Assembly (NCBI GenBank): GCA_944386975.1 | Contig: CALXDC010000024.1 | Location: 1-41,011, forward strand | Length of the DNA stretch: 41,011 nucleotides | Reading direction: 5' to 3' | Source: an uncultured Oscillospiraceae bacterium | Lineage (GTDB): Bacteria > Bacillota > Clostridia > Oscillospirales > Oscillospiraceae | Shown: positions 1 through 9,232 of the stretch, one piece after another | Layout of the letters: every line of letters starts with the position of its first letter | Numbering within the stretch: the first letter of the stretch is position 1 | Notes under the pieces: generated by a model | Told to the model about the DNA's origin: nothing | The model's database searches: none | What the model saw: the letters and a program-made list of their open reading frames with translations, nothing else | Translations under genes and position numbers: made by a program

Positions 1-2161
1 TGAGGCGGCTGACGTCGATCACCGACTCGCCCAGGGCCATAATCAGCCGCACCAGCTCCGCCGCCACAATGGCGAAGGGACCGGTGAAAGCCAGACTGGT
101 CCGCACCGAATCCACCACGGTGGTCACATCGCTCACCATAAAGGAGGCAATGTAGTTGAACACAAAGCGCACCAGGAACAGCATGCTGGTAACAGCGGAG
201 AGATTGGCCTTGGCGTTGGTGAGATCCCCATTGTAGAGGTACTCGATCTCCGACTGGAAGTAGTAGTTCACGTCCACTCCCAGGGGGATACCGTTCATGT
301 TCTCCTCCACCGGCTCGTCCTCGGTCTTGCCGCTGTTGGTGGCGTAGCAGGAGAACATCTCCGTGTCATAGGTCAGCAGCAGAATCTTGTTCGCCGCGTC
401 GTTCACGGCGCTGCCCAGGCGGCTGAGGAGGTTGTCGTTCATGGCCTTTTTCACCTGGTCCTTGGCGCCGTCCTCGCTTCCCCAGTCCCCCGACGAACCG
501 AAGTCCGTACCGTTGTCGGAGCCGCCTCCGGAGCCGTTGTCGTACTTCCAGGCCCCATCGGGATCAAATTGCAGGAAGGAACTGAACTGGTCCTGGATTT
601 TCCCCAGCATATCCTCCAGGCCGTCGGTGATATCGTCCTTCTTCGTCTCGTTATCGGTTTTGGCGTAAAACTCCTCCAGCTTTTCATAGAACTCCGGATT
701 GTGGGTGTCCTCAAACGCATCGCTCTGGAAGAGCTCATAGTAGGGATCAGAGATGGAATAGGTCTTGGGCGTCACACTGTCCATAAGGGCAAGCTCGTCC
801 TTCATCTGGGATTCCGGCGGAAGGCTTGCGTTGACAATGATCAGATCAATGGGAATGTGGTCCGCCTTCAGATCCTTCAGGCGGTTCAGGGAATAAAAGA
901 TTCCCACGCTCTCGTTGCCGTAGCCCACGTCGTTGCGCAGCATCTGAACGAACTGGTTGATCTGTGCCGTGTCGTGCTCGCTCATAGCGTTGGCCATCTC
1001 CGTCAGATTGTAACTGAGAATTTCCCGGTACTCCTCGATGACAGACTTGCCGCTGCTCCCCTGGGGCTGTGTCAGTCCGTCCTTCAGATCCGCGGAGCAT
1101 TCCCCGCTGTTCAGCTTCGCCTCCAGGTTGTCCACCATCTGCCCCAGGCTCTCCCGCTGTTCATCGGCCCTTTCGCACAGGGACACCAGGTCCTCCAGAC
1201 TGTCATTCTTCCAGGTGAGATTGGCAATGAGCTCCTCCAGAGACTTGCACCGGTCGGAAATGGACTTGTTCAGTCCGTCCCGGTGGCCCTGCATGCTCCA
1301 GTAGCCGCTCTCATATTCGCCGCTGCTGTTTGTGTTTCCCATCATCCATCCGTCCACGAAGGTGCCGCCCACCACGAGGGAATGAATGTTGCCGATCAGC
1401 CCCTGATATTTGAGCTCATAATCACCGGCGGCGTCCTCGTCGCCCCGCCGGACTGCCTCGGTGTAGTCGCTGCGGGTCTCGTAGAGTTTGTCGATCTGCT
1501 GCTCGATCTCCTTGAGGTAGGCGTTGACCGACTGGATGGCCCCGTTCTCCTGGGACGCGCCGGTATTGACCTCCTGGATACAGTTGTAGATATCCCTGTA
1601 TAGCTTGTCGATATCCTCGACCTTATCATCAATTTCCATCTTGTCCTTGATGATCTCCGCGTCCTTCTGGACCTTTTCAAACACGTCCAGACGGTCCAGG
1701 ATCTCCTGGACAATGATCACCGGGGCCCGGAACTTGGCATACTCCTCGATCTGGCGGCGGAGCACCTCCTGGTTGGCCAGATTCTTCCCCTCCGCCGGCG
1801 TGATCTCCCCCGGAATCAGATCTGAGCCGTAAAACAGCTGGAAGGTCCCCTGCCCCCGGTCGGTCCAGTCCTCCCCGAATACGGCCACCTGGATATACTC
1901 GTCCACCATGGTGGCAAACTCCGGGTCATCCTTCATGATGCCGTAGAGGCCGTAGAGGTCCTGCAGCAGGGCGTCATAGCTGGCCAGGGCGGAGTTTGCC
2001 GCCAGCTGGTTGGCATCGTGAACAATGCTGCGGGCCGTGTAGAGCCGGGCCAGGTCCACGCCAGTGCCGCTGACCAGCACCGCCGGAATCAGCAGCAGCG
2101 TGACGAACACCGTCACCGCGCCCCGGCAGTCCCGCCGCAGCTTCTGAAAGAACTTTCTCAT
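1..2161 (-). CDS. TadG-like / DUF5702 envelope protein (C-terminus cut by window edge)
   Basis: About 720 codons are visible without a stop; the reading frame runs off the left edge, so the C-terminus is missing. The ATG is 10 bases downstream of the tadE stop and is preceded by GGAGCGGAGAG. The N-terminus is basic (RKFFQKLRRD), followed by GAVTVFVTLLLIPAVLVSGT, a class III pilin-like/TadG membrane anchor, then a long Asp/Glu/Lys-rich, helical, probably coiled-coil extracellular region (roughly residues 140-480) and a Gly/Ser/Asp-rich stretch around 530-560. A further hydrophobic region (LFLVRFVFNYIASFMV and after) lies near the left edge. Family knowledge: TadG/DUF5702 proteins are minor pilins or assembly factors of Tad pili. 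Its place as last gene of the tad operon supports that role; the exact function is inferred. Confidence 0.8.
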   Translation of the reverse strand, partial: MRKFFQKLRRDCRGAVTVFVTLLLIPAVLVSGTGVDLARLYTARSIVHDANQLAANSALASYDALLQDLYGLYGIMKDDPEFATMVDEYIQVAVFGEDWTDRGQGTFQLFYGSDLIPGEITPAEGKNLANQEVLRRQIEEYAKFRAPVIIVQEILDRLDVFEKVQKDAEIIKDKMEIDDKVEDIDKLYRDIYNCIQEVNTGASQENGAIQSVNAYLKEIEQQIDKLYETRSDYTEAVRRGDEDAAGDYELKYQGLIGNIHSLVVGGTFVDGWMMGNTNSSGEYESGYWSMQGHRDGLNKSISDRCKSLEELIANLTWKNDSLEDLVSLCERADEQRESLGQMVDNLEAKLNSGECSADLKDGLTQPQGSSGKSVIEEYREILSYNLTEMANAMSEHDTAQINQFVQMLRNDVGYGNESVGIFYSLNRLKDLKADHIPIDLIIVNASLPPESQMKDELALMDSVTPKTYSISDPYYELFQSDAFEDTHNPEFYEKLEEFYAKTDNETKKDDITDGLEDMLGKIQDQFSSFLQFDPDGAWKYDNGSGGGSDNGTDFGSSGDWGSEDGAKDQVKKAMNDNLLSRLGSAVNDAANKILLLTYDTEMFSCYATNSGKTEDEPVEENMNGIPLGVDVNYYFQSEIEYLYNGDLTNAKANLSAVTSMLFLVRFVFNYIASFMVSDVTTVVDSVRTSLAFTGPFAIVAAELVRLIMALGESVIDVSRL

Positions 2162-2171
2162 CTCTCCGCTC

Positions 2172-2840
2172 CTATATCCCCAGGAATCCTGCAAATTTTT
2201 CCCCCAGCGCGGAGATACTGTCGAACATCTCCGTCAGGTTGTACTTCTCCGCCAGAAACTCCGTCAAGTCCCGGGCCAGGTCCATATTGCGCACAAATTC
2301 ATCCCCGTTCTGCACCACAGCTGTGGAGGTGACGGTGACGGGAATCTCCGAAGGAAAGCCCACGAAGGAAAGGTCCACCGGGGAGGGGATGGTCCGGGTG
2401 GCCGTCACTACGATTTCCTTATAAATAATATAGTTCACGACGCCATACTCCACCGTCAGCTCGCCCGGCGGCTGGATGACGCCCTTTTTGTCCATATTGA
2501 TTACCGCCTGCTCCGCGTTGTCCGCGTCGTCCCGGTTGTTGCCCACAAGGGCGCCGATCAGCGCGCCGTAGACGCTGCCGAGCTGGCTTCTATCGCTCTC
2601 CCAGTAATAGGTCAATGTATCGGAGTCATGCCGCAGCCAGGTGTCGCTGCGCTCCGTGGCGATGGCGGTAGCAGCGTACTGGGTCGCCTGCTGCAGCGCC
2701 GCACGGGTGGGTAAATACATGGAAAGCAGGACAAGTCCCGCAAAAATCATCACAATAATCGGGAAGAGAATGGTCGCCTCCACGACGGCGTCCCCTCTCT
2801 CGTCAATCCAGAGGTTCCCTCCCTTTCGCAAGCCGACCAT
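2172..2840 (-). CDS. TadE-like pseudopilin
   Basis: 222 residues. The N-terminal DERGDAVVEATILFPIIVMI followed by a hydrophobic run is the classic TadE signature: a charged leader, Gly, and a Glu in the hydrophobic stretch (VVEATILF), as recognised by type IV prepilin peptidases. The rest is a soluble domain of about 170 residues with no motif I recognise. Known role of the family: minor pilin needed for assembly of the Flp/Tad pilus. ATG at 2840 follows an AGGGGGAAAAG Shine-Dalgarno. It is followed after 10 bases by the DUF5702/TadG-like gene, consistent with translational coupling in one operon. No prepilin peptidase gene is present in the window, so processing must rely on one encoded elsewhere. 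Confidence 0.85.
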   Translation of the reverse strand: MVGLRKGGNLWIDERGDAVVEATILFPIIVMIFAGLVLLSMYLPTRAALQQATQYAATAIATERSDTWLRHDSDTLTYYWESDRSQLGSVYGALIGALVGNNRDDADNAEQAVINMDKKGVIQPPGELTVEYGVVNYIIYKEIVVTATRTIPSPVDLSFVGFPSEIPVTVTSTAVVQNGDEFVRNMDLARDLTEFLAEKYNLTEMFDSISALGEKFAGFLGI

Positions 2841-2891
2841 TCTCTTTTCCCCCTTCGTTTTCTTTTCTCTCTTTTCTCCGCTCTGCGGACT

Positions 2892-3134
2892 TTAGCCGCC
2901 GAAGCTGCTGCCCCCGCTGATGCCGTCGCCGGCTCCGGTGATCTTATCCCACAGTTCGCCCAGCCACTCGCTGAGGCTGCCCCACAGCATCACAATGGCC
3001 AGCACCGCCACCAAAATCAGCAGCACTGCCACCACCACGCCGGACAGGCCCCGCTCGTCGCTCTTCAGCTCCTGAACAAACAGGGACGCCCGCACATAGG
3101 CGGCCGCAGACAGCTGGTTGAGTTTTTTCAACAT
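2892..3134 (-). CDS. Flp1-like major pilin candidate
   Basis: 80 residues. I place the start at the ATG at 3134, which has AAAGGAG 9 bases upstream, rather than at an upstream in-frame start at 3203. The protein has a short basic/amphipathic leader (MLKKLNQLSAAAYVRASLFV), then DERGLSGVVVAVLLILVAVL with a hydrophobic helix, then a Gly/Ser-rich tail (GISGGSSFGG). Length and layout match the Flp1-like pilin domain found in Clostridia Tad loci. Known role: the structural subunit of the Tad pilus, cleaved after the leader and assembled by TadA/B/C. It sits between the membrane-platform genes and tadE, the normal place for flp. That it is the major subunit is inference; the 65-residue neighbour is an alternative. 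Confidence 0.75.
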   Translation of the reverse strand: MLKKLNQLSAAAYVRASLFVQELKSDERGLSGVVVAVLLILVAVLAIVMLWGSLSEWLGELWDKITGAGDGISGGSSFGG

Positions 3135-3212
3135 AGTCTCTCGCTCCTTTCTTCTGTCGTTTCTATGTACCACACCCGGACACACGCTCCCGGGTGAAAG
3201 CACCGCTGTGCA

Positions 3213-3410
3213 TCATCGGAAGGTGGACGCCCCCGTCATCCGCCGGAGGAGTCCATCGAGAAAATCGCTCTGCAGTTCCAGAAGATCTCCCCACGCCAGG
3301 AGGGCCAGCACTGCGATCCCCGCAAGGAGCAGCAATCCCAGCAGACAGAGCACCGGGCTTCTGCCCCGCTCGTCGCCCCTCAGGCGCGGCTTCTCTCTCC
3401 CAAGTTCCAT
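3213..3410 (-). CDS. small single-span membrane protein, second pilin-like candidate
   Basis: 65 residues with a good Shine-Dalgarno (GGGAGG, 9 bases before ATG 3410). The sequence has a basic N-terminus ending in DERGRSPVL, then one strongly hydrophobic helix (CLLGLLLLAGIAVLALLAW) and a short C-terminal helix. The DERG leader is the same as in TadE and the Flp1-like protein next door, suggesting that it enters the same processing or assembly route. I do not recognise a named family. It lies in the tad operon between tadC and the Flp1-like gene, so a minor pilin or assembly role is likely but unproven. Confidence 0.65.
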   Translation of the reverse strand: MELGREKPRLRGDERGRSPVLCLLGLLLLAGIAVLALLAWGDLLELQSDFLDGLLRRMTGASTFR

Positions 3411-3440
3411 AATTGGGAACCTCCCGTCCTGTCCGCCGGT

Positions 3441-4502
3441 CTACAGGCTGCTGAAATTCAGCGCCACCGGCACCATAATCATCACCAGAATTGCCACAAA
3501 CAGCAGCATGGTGGGGATCATCAGCTTGGAATTGGCCTTCTCCGAGTCCCGCTTGGCGGTGTGCCGCCGCTCCTGCCAGGCGTCGTGGGCCATGTCCTTG
3601 AGCAATATGCCGATCTCGGCGTTGCCCTTGGATTGATTCTGAATGATGGCGGAAGCCAGCTTGGTGGTCTCCTTGGTGTTGCAGCGGTTGAGGAAATTGG
3701 TGTAGGCCGTGGCCGGGTCCACCAGGTTGCTCAGCTCGTCCGCCGTCCGGCGCATCTCCTGATATAGCTCCAGATCCTGGCTCTCCGCCGTCTCCCGCCA
3801 GGCTCGGTCCATGATCATGCCGGAGGTCACCAGCAGCGCCAGCTTGGATACCACATTGGGAAACTGGCGGCTGATGGCGGCCCGGCGCTTGTTGAGCCGG
3901 TCGTTGACCTCATCATACAGGGCGTAGACCAGCCCCAACACCAGCAGCGTTCCCACCAGCATCACCGCAAGGCCGCCGGTCCGGTTCCCCATCCCGTACA
4001 CCAGCACCCCCAGAGCCAGGGCCCCCGCCACGCCGATGATGGGGTAGGACAGCACCCGGGCCAGCAGCTGCTTGGTCTTGTTGGCGGCGAACTTTTTCCC
4101 ATAGAGCTCCGTGCACTTGAACAGCAGCGCCTTGTGCACCGACCCTCTGCCGATGGCATCGAAGCGGCGCAGGATCACATAGCCGGGCATTTCCCAGATC
4201 CCCACGCTGCGGAGATCTCCCCGCTGGAGGGCCTCCCCCTCCCGGAGAATCTTTTTGATCTGTTTTTCAGAATTGCCTCCCAGAAACAGGGCCATCACCT
4301 TGGCGGAGATTCCGTGGTACTGCTCCAGCTCCGCCGCCCGGGCGGCGCCCTTCTTCCGCAGCCGCTCCACCTCCATCCGGCCGTCCAACACCCGGTTGTA
4401 GGCGGCAGTCACCCAGTCCTCCTGGGTCACGCCGGACAGGAAGAAAAACCAGACGGCCGTCAGCGCCGTGGCCAGCGCCAGCACAATGATAAGCACGAGC
4501 AT
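3441..4502 (-). CDS. tadC: TadC-like inner-membrane platform protein (T2SSF family)
   Basis: 353 residues. N-terminal membrane helix (LVLIIVLALATALTAVWFFF), a cytoplasmic region, a pair of helices around residues 155-195 (IIGVAGALALGVLVYGMGN and AVMLVGTLLVLGLVYAL), the cytoplasmic T2SSF-type helical domain with the RRAAISRQFPNVVSKLALLV segment, and a C-terminal helix (MLLFVAILVMIMVPVALNF). Known role: together with TadB it forms the membrane platform that couples the TadA ATPase to pilin extraction. ATG 4502 overlaps nothing and has GAGGAGG 8 bases upstream, directly after the tadB stop. Assignment as TadC rather than TadB rests on gene order and is the usual arrangement. Confidence 0.85.
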   Translation of the reverse strand: MLVLIIVLALATALTAVWFFFLSGVTQEDWVTAAYNRVLDGRMEVERLRKKGAARAAELEQYHGISAKVMALFLGGNSEKQIKKILREGEALQRGDLRSVGIWEMPGYVILRRFDAIGRGSVHKALLFKCTELYGKKFAANKTKQLLARVLSYPIIGVAGALALGVLVYGMGNRTGGLAVMLVGTLLVLGLVYALYDEVNDRLNKRRAAISRQFPNVVSKLALLVTSGMIMDRAWRETAESQDLELYQEMRRTADELSNLVDPATAYTNFLNRCNTKETTKLASAIIQNQSKGNAEIGILLKDMAHDAWQERRHTAKRDSEKANSKLMIPTMLLFVAILVMIMVPVALNFSSL

Positions 4503-4513
4503 GTCTGTCCTCC

Positions 4514-5335
4514 TCAGATCTCCACGTTACTGAACTTCCGGGCCATGATAAAGCTGATGATGAACACGATCAGCCCGCCCGTGGCCACCACACGGCCCAG
4601 GGGTTCCGTATAGATGGCGTCCATGAATCCGGCGCCGGCGTAGCCGATGACGCCCAGAATCACCAGCGGCATCACCAGCATGATGTTGACCTCTGACTTG
4701 GCGGCGGTCATCAGGGTATCGATTTCCATCTCAATGGCCATCTTGTCGGCGATAATCTGCTGGGTCTCCCGGACGATCTCGTTGGCCCGGCTGGATTTTC
4801 CCTCAATGGTGGCGTAGATGGAGGCAAAGCTGTCGATGTCTTCCAGCCCGCTGCGGCGGGCAAAATCGGCAAAGGCCTCCGACAGAGGAACGGCGTTGTT
4901 GAACTTGCTGATGATGATGTTCAGCTCCACGATGATGTCACTCTGCTCGGAATAGATCAGCGACAGGTCCTCCCGGGCGCTCTCCAGAGCCTTCAACACC
5001 GGATTTCCCGCCCGCATGGCCACGCTCATGGCCTCCAGCATGTCGTAAAACTGCACCCGCAGCCGCTTCAGCCGTTTGCCCACCGCGGCCTGCTCCGCCA
5101 CGAAGATGTATACAATCCCGGTGAGCGCCCCGCCGATCACCGCCAGCAGCACCAGCTTGTAAAAGATGAACAGCACCGCGAAGCCGCCTGCAAACCCTCC
5201 CAGGAAGGCCAGTATGTGGTCAAACAGGGTGCAGGGCGGCTGGGTGTAGTCCGGCACGCTGAAATGGCGGACCTGCACCGGCGCCGGCGTCTCCTGCTCT
5301 GCCACCGGTCCGGGGGCAAACACATTCTTTTTCAT
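4514..5335 (-). CDS. tadB: TadB-like inner-membrane platform protein (T2SSF family)
   Basis: 273 residues. A Pro-rich cytoplasmic N-terminus is followed by two helices (about residues 40-85: ILAFLGGFAGGFAVLFIFY and LVLLAVIGGALTGIVYIFVA), then the T2SSF cytoplasmic domain (YDMLEAMSVAMRAGNPVLKA, then IIVELNIIISKFNNAVPL), and two C-terminal helices ending near the C-terminus. Known role: platform partner of TadC and TadA in Tad pilus assembly. ATG 5335 has GGAGAGAG upstream and follows the tadA stop by 26 bases, consistent with one operon. Confidence 0.87.
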   Translation of the reverse strand: MKKNVFAPGPVAEQETPAPVQVRHFSVPDYTQPPCTLFDHILAFLGGFAGGFAVLFIFYKLVLLAVIGGALTGIVYIFVAEQAAVGKRLKRLRVQFYDMLEAMSVAMRAGNPVLKALESAREDLSLIYSEQSDIIVELNIIISKFNNAVPLSEAFADFARRSGLEDIDSFASIYATIEGKSSRANEIVRETQQIIADKMAIEMEIDTLMTAAKSEVNIMLVMPLVILGVIGYAGAGFMDAIYTEPLGRVVATGGLIVFIISFIMARKFSNVEI

Positions 5336-5361
5336 TTCTCTCTCCTATGTTCCACGGGTTC

Positions 5362-6642
<1,281 letters not shown>

Positions 6643-6674
6643 GCTTTCAAACCTCCTCCGCAGGGCCGCCCCGT

Positions 6675-7679
6675 CTACCGGTCAAAGTATCCGGCGGACA
6701 AGGTCTTGTAGACCACCACCGGGTCGTCGGAGCGCACCAGCGGCAGCGCCACCACCGGCTCCTTCCAGTCGGAGGCCGCCCGGCCCCCCCGGTTGGCCAC
6801 CATCGTCAGCTTCCCCTCCAGGGCGGCATACAAGCTGTGCTGCGTGCGGAACTGCTCGCACTTGACCCGGCTGGCCGGGGCGCTGTCGGTGACCAGGAAC
6901 ACCCGGTCGGCCAGCTCCAGCGCCTGCCGGGTCTTCCGGTCACAGCCGCTGCCCAGATCCACCACCAGCTCGTCCACATCACCGGCAGCTCCCTGAAGCA
7001 GCGCCGTCACATCCTCCGGCGTAAGAATTTCAATGTCATCATAATTATCCGGCCGTCCGAAGTACAAAATCCCGGAGCCGCTGTCCTCCCGCCGGACGCT
7101 CTGAAGCAGGAGGCTCACATTGTGGTCCAGCCCCTCGAACACACTGGTCAGGCCCTTGCCTCCTTCGGCAAAATAGACCGGTGTGCTGGAGAAGGGCTCC
7201 AGGTCCAGATAGGCGGTCTTCTTTCCCCGGCTCACCATCTGGGCGGCGTAGGCCAGCGCGGTTGTCGTCTTTCCACAGCCCCCCGCCGGTGACCACACCG
7301 CGGTAATTTTCCCGCGATTCTCCTCAAAGCCCGGCTCCGCGCCGCAGATCTCGGCATACTGTCCGAGAATCTGCCCGGCAATGGTGGAGATCCTCTGGTA
7401 CTTGCGGACCTTCCCCATCCCCTCCCAGCGGTGATCCAGCTCTTCCATACCGTCCCAGAGCAGCAGCGGCAGCCGGACGGTGCCGTGGGTCCCAGCCTCC
7501 GCCAAAGCGGGGGCCAGCAGGGCCGCGTCAAACCGACGGCGCTGCAGCAGCTCCTCCAGCCGCTCCGCCGTGGAGCATACGCTGACCTCAAATGCCTCGG
7601 TATACCGCTCCGACAGAACGCCGGACAGGTGCTCCATGTAGTCCTTATCGTCAATTGCGATCAAAAGTTGGATCTTCAT
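6675..7679 (-). CDS. tadZ: TadZ/CpaE-like ParA/MinD-family ATPase
   Basis: 334 residues. The first 120 residues resemble a degenerate receiver-like domain (MKIQLLIAIDDKDYMEHL) without an evident phosphorylation-site motif. A deviant Walker A follows (SPAGGCGKTT, residues 130-139), as in the ParA/MinD superfamily, then YLDLEPFSSTP and DELVVDLGSGCDR (Walker B region). Known role of the family: polar localisation of the Tad machinery. It lies directly upstream of tadA, where cpaE/tadZ is expected. ATG 7679 lies 10 bases after the phosphatase stop, indicating coupling. Confidence 0.88.
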   Translation of the reverse strand: MKIQLLIAIDDKDYMEHLSGVLSERYTEAFEVSVCSTAERLEELLQRRRFDAALLAPALAEAGTHGTVRLPLLLWDGMEELDHRWEGMGKVRKYQRISTIAGQILGQYAEICGAEPGFEENRGKITAVWSPAGGCGKTTTALAYAAQMVSRGKKTAYLDLEPFSSTPVYFAEGGKGLTSVFEGLDHNVSLLLQSVRREDSGSGILYFGRPDNYDDIEILTPEDVTALLQGAAGDVDELVVDLGSGCDRKTRQALELADRVFLVTDSAPASRVKCEQFRTQHSLYAALEGKLTMVANRGGRAASDWKEPVVALPLVRSDDPVVVYKTLSAGYFDR

Positions 7680-7689
7680 TTGAATGTCC

Positions 7690-8364
7690 TCACCTTTCCC
7701 TTATCACCAGCGCCAGAGAAATGTTATCCCGTTCCCCCCGCTCCATCACATACCGTGTCAGACGGCGGATTGCCCGTCCCAAAGTGCGGGGAGTCGCCCG
7801 GAACAGCTCCTCCTGCAGAAAGGCGGGGTCCATCCTCTTGTATAACCCATCCGTACACAAAAGAAAGATCCCCTCTCCGCAGCGTCCCTCGTTGTAATAT
7901 AGCTCCGCTTCGCCGGACCGTCCGATACACGACGTCAGCTTTCCGCCGGAGGAGTGGTCCTGGGTCAGCTGAGTCAGCACACCGTCCCAGCAGCCGTAAA
8001 TCCGACTGTCGCCGGCGTGCACGATGTAATACCGCTCTCCGTCCACCACCAGGGCCGACAGCGTAGCCGCCGTCTTCAATCCCCGCCTTTGAGCCGTTTG
8101 TGCGATGGTGCGATCCACCTCTCTCACGGCGTCCCGCAGCCGGAGCCCCAGCCGCCCGGTCTCCCGCAGCTGGTCGAACCAGCTGCCCAGCATCCGCACG
8201 GCGGAGGAGGCCGCGAAGGCCCCGTCGGTCATGCTGCCCACTCCGTCGCAGACCACCGCCATACATACGCTCCGACCGTCAATGGCCCGCTCCTTCATCA
8301 AGAGGCTGTCCATGTTGACCGGCCGCTGGTTTTGGAGGCTTATCCCGTCGTAGAGGCACGCCAT
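7690..8364 (-). CDS. PP2C-family serine/threonine phosphatase
   Basis: 224 residues from ATG 8364, chosen because GAGGAG lies 9 bases upstream; an in-frame GTG at 8373 overlapping the previous stop (GTGA) is the alternative. Metal-binding PP2C motifs are visible: NMDS near residue 17, VVCDGVGS, HAGDSRIY, FLLCTDGLY and RDNISLALV at the C-terminus. The domain is compact, like Stp/PrpC of Firmicutes, without membrane segments. Known role: Mn/Mg-dependent dephosphorylation of Ser/Thr-phosphoproteins. No Hanks-type kinase or FHA gene is seen in the window. Its position between the Crp-type regulator and tadZ suggests control of the pilus machinery; this is inference from context. Confidence 0.88.
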   Translation of the reverse strand: MACLYDGISLQNQRPVNMDSLLMKERAIDGRSVCMAVVCDGVGSMTDGAFAASSAVRMLGSWFDQLRETGRLGLRLRDAVREVDRTIAQTAQRRGLKTAATLSALVVDGERYYIVHAGDSRIYGCWDGVLTQLTQDHSSGGKLTSCIGRSGEAELYYNEGRCGEGIFLLCTDGLYKRMDPAFLQEELFRATPRTLGRAIRRLTRYVMERGERDNISLALVIRER

Positions 8365-8369
8365 GCCGC

Positions 8370-8975
8370 TCACTCCTCTCCCTGAACTCCTTTCCCGGCA
8401 GGCTGCTCATTTCGCAGCTGCCGCCGAAGACGGCTCAGAGTCACCGGCGTCATTCCCAGGAAAGACGCAATATGCTTGTTGCTTACACGCTCGATCAGTC
8501 CGGGGTAATGCTTTAAAAACCACTGGTAGCGCTGCATCGCGGAGTACTGGTGCATCAGAATCTTCCCTTCCCAGTGCCGGTTCAGCGCCTTCACCAGATA
8601 GCGGTTGTAAATCCGAAGCAACTCCGGAGAGATTTCCATCAGCGCCAACACCTCAGACACCGGCACTGTCAGGATCTCGCAGTCCGTCATCGCCTCCATA
8701 TTGATCTGAGAAGGCTCATCCAGAGAATTGCAGCCCATCAAAATATCTCCGCAGCAGTAGGCAAAGCAATCCGTAATGTCTCTCCCCTCCGCATCCAGCA
8801 GAAAGCCGCGCACCACCCCTTGAATCAGCATGGGAACATGGGTCTGCAGCTCGCCGGTCTCCAGCAGGATCTGACCTTTTTGACAATGTATATTCTGTGA
8901 AACCTTCTCCAGCCGCTGCACCACACTTCTGTTGGTCAGCTGCAACACATCTTCAAAAATATCCCTCACACACAC
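8370..8975 (-). CDS. Crp/Fnr-family transcriptional regulator
   Basis: 201 residues from GTG 8975. An ATG at 9002 would give 9 more residues but has no Shine-Dalgarno and lies at the predicted transcript start, whereas GTG 8975 has a perfect AAGGAGG 7 bases upstream. The N-terminal two-thirds is a cyclic-nucleotide-binding-like beta-barrel (QKGQILLETGELQTHVPMLI, then VVRGFLLDAEGRD). The C-terminal HTH contains HIASFLGMTPVTLSRLRRQL. No N-terminal Fe-S cysteine cluster typical of Fnr is visible; the cysteines near C63/C77-C83 (CFAYCCGD and C of MGCNS) are inside the barrel. First gene of the tad operon, with a palindromic operator just upstream, so it probably controls its own operon. The ligand is unknown. 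Confidence 0.88.
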   Translation of the reverse strand: MCVRDIFEDVLQLTNRSVVQRLEKVSQNIHCQKGQILLETGELQTHVPMLIQGVVRGFLLDAEGRDITDCFAYCCGDILMGCNSLDEPSQINMEAMTDCEILTVPVSEVLALMEISPELLRIYNRYLVKALNRHWEGKILMHQYSAMQRYQWFLKHYPGLIERVSNKHIASFLGMTPVTLSRLRRQLRNEQPAGKGVQGEE

Positions 8976-9005
8976 ATCCGGGCCTCCTTGACGACTATCC
9001 ATGAC

Positions 9006-9048
9006 ATTTTATCAGTTTCCTCCCCTCAGGGCATTAACATAGGTTAAT
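9006..9048 (-). promoter_or_regulatory. Crp/PrfA-type operator and class II promoter of the tad operon
   Basis: A 16-bp palindrome ATTAAC-N4-GTTAAT lies at 9033-9048. Its core differs by one base from the Listeria PrfA box (TTAACANNTGTTAA), and it has the 5-4-5 geometry of Fnr sites. On the minus strand a -10-like TAAAAT lies at 9006-9011, its centre 32 bp from the palindrome centre, exactly the class II activator distance (site at -41.5). No good -35 is present, as expected for an activated promoter. The implied start of transcription is near 8999, leaving a 24-base leader before GTG 8975. Confidence 0.6.
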
Positions 9049-9158
9049 ATTTCCTGATCGGAGCCGCATACTTTTTCAGTTTATATCAATATATTTTAAA
9101 ATCATTTTTATGCGCCGGCTGTGCAATAGTCCCTCTGCTTCCGGACCCTGCAAGGTAA

Positions 9159-9189
9159 AAGCCCCGCAGCGCCAAACGCTGTGGGGCTT
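9159..9189 (-). terminator. intrinsic terminator of the redox operon
   Basis: A 13-bp stem (AAGCCCCGCAGCG with CGCTGTGGGGCTT, one G-T pair, 5-base loop), followed on the minus strand by TTTTACC. It lies 44 bases after the stop of the ferredoxin-reductase gene. On the plus strand it is followed after a few bases by ATATTTTTT, so it may also stop transcription in the other direction. Confidence 0.7.
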
Positions 9190-9232
9190 CCCTATATTTT
9201 TTGTGAATCCCGCGGCAGGCTGTTCCTTCCTC

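Noticed and set aside
569-1603. 344-codon plus-strand frame
   Set aside because: Antisense to the open TadG-like/DUF5702 frame, which has operon context and a membrane anchor.
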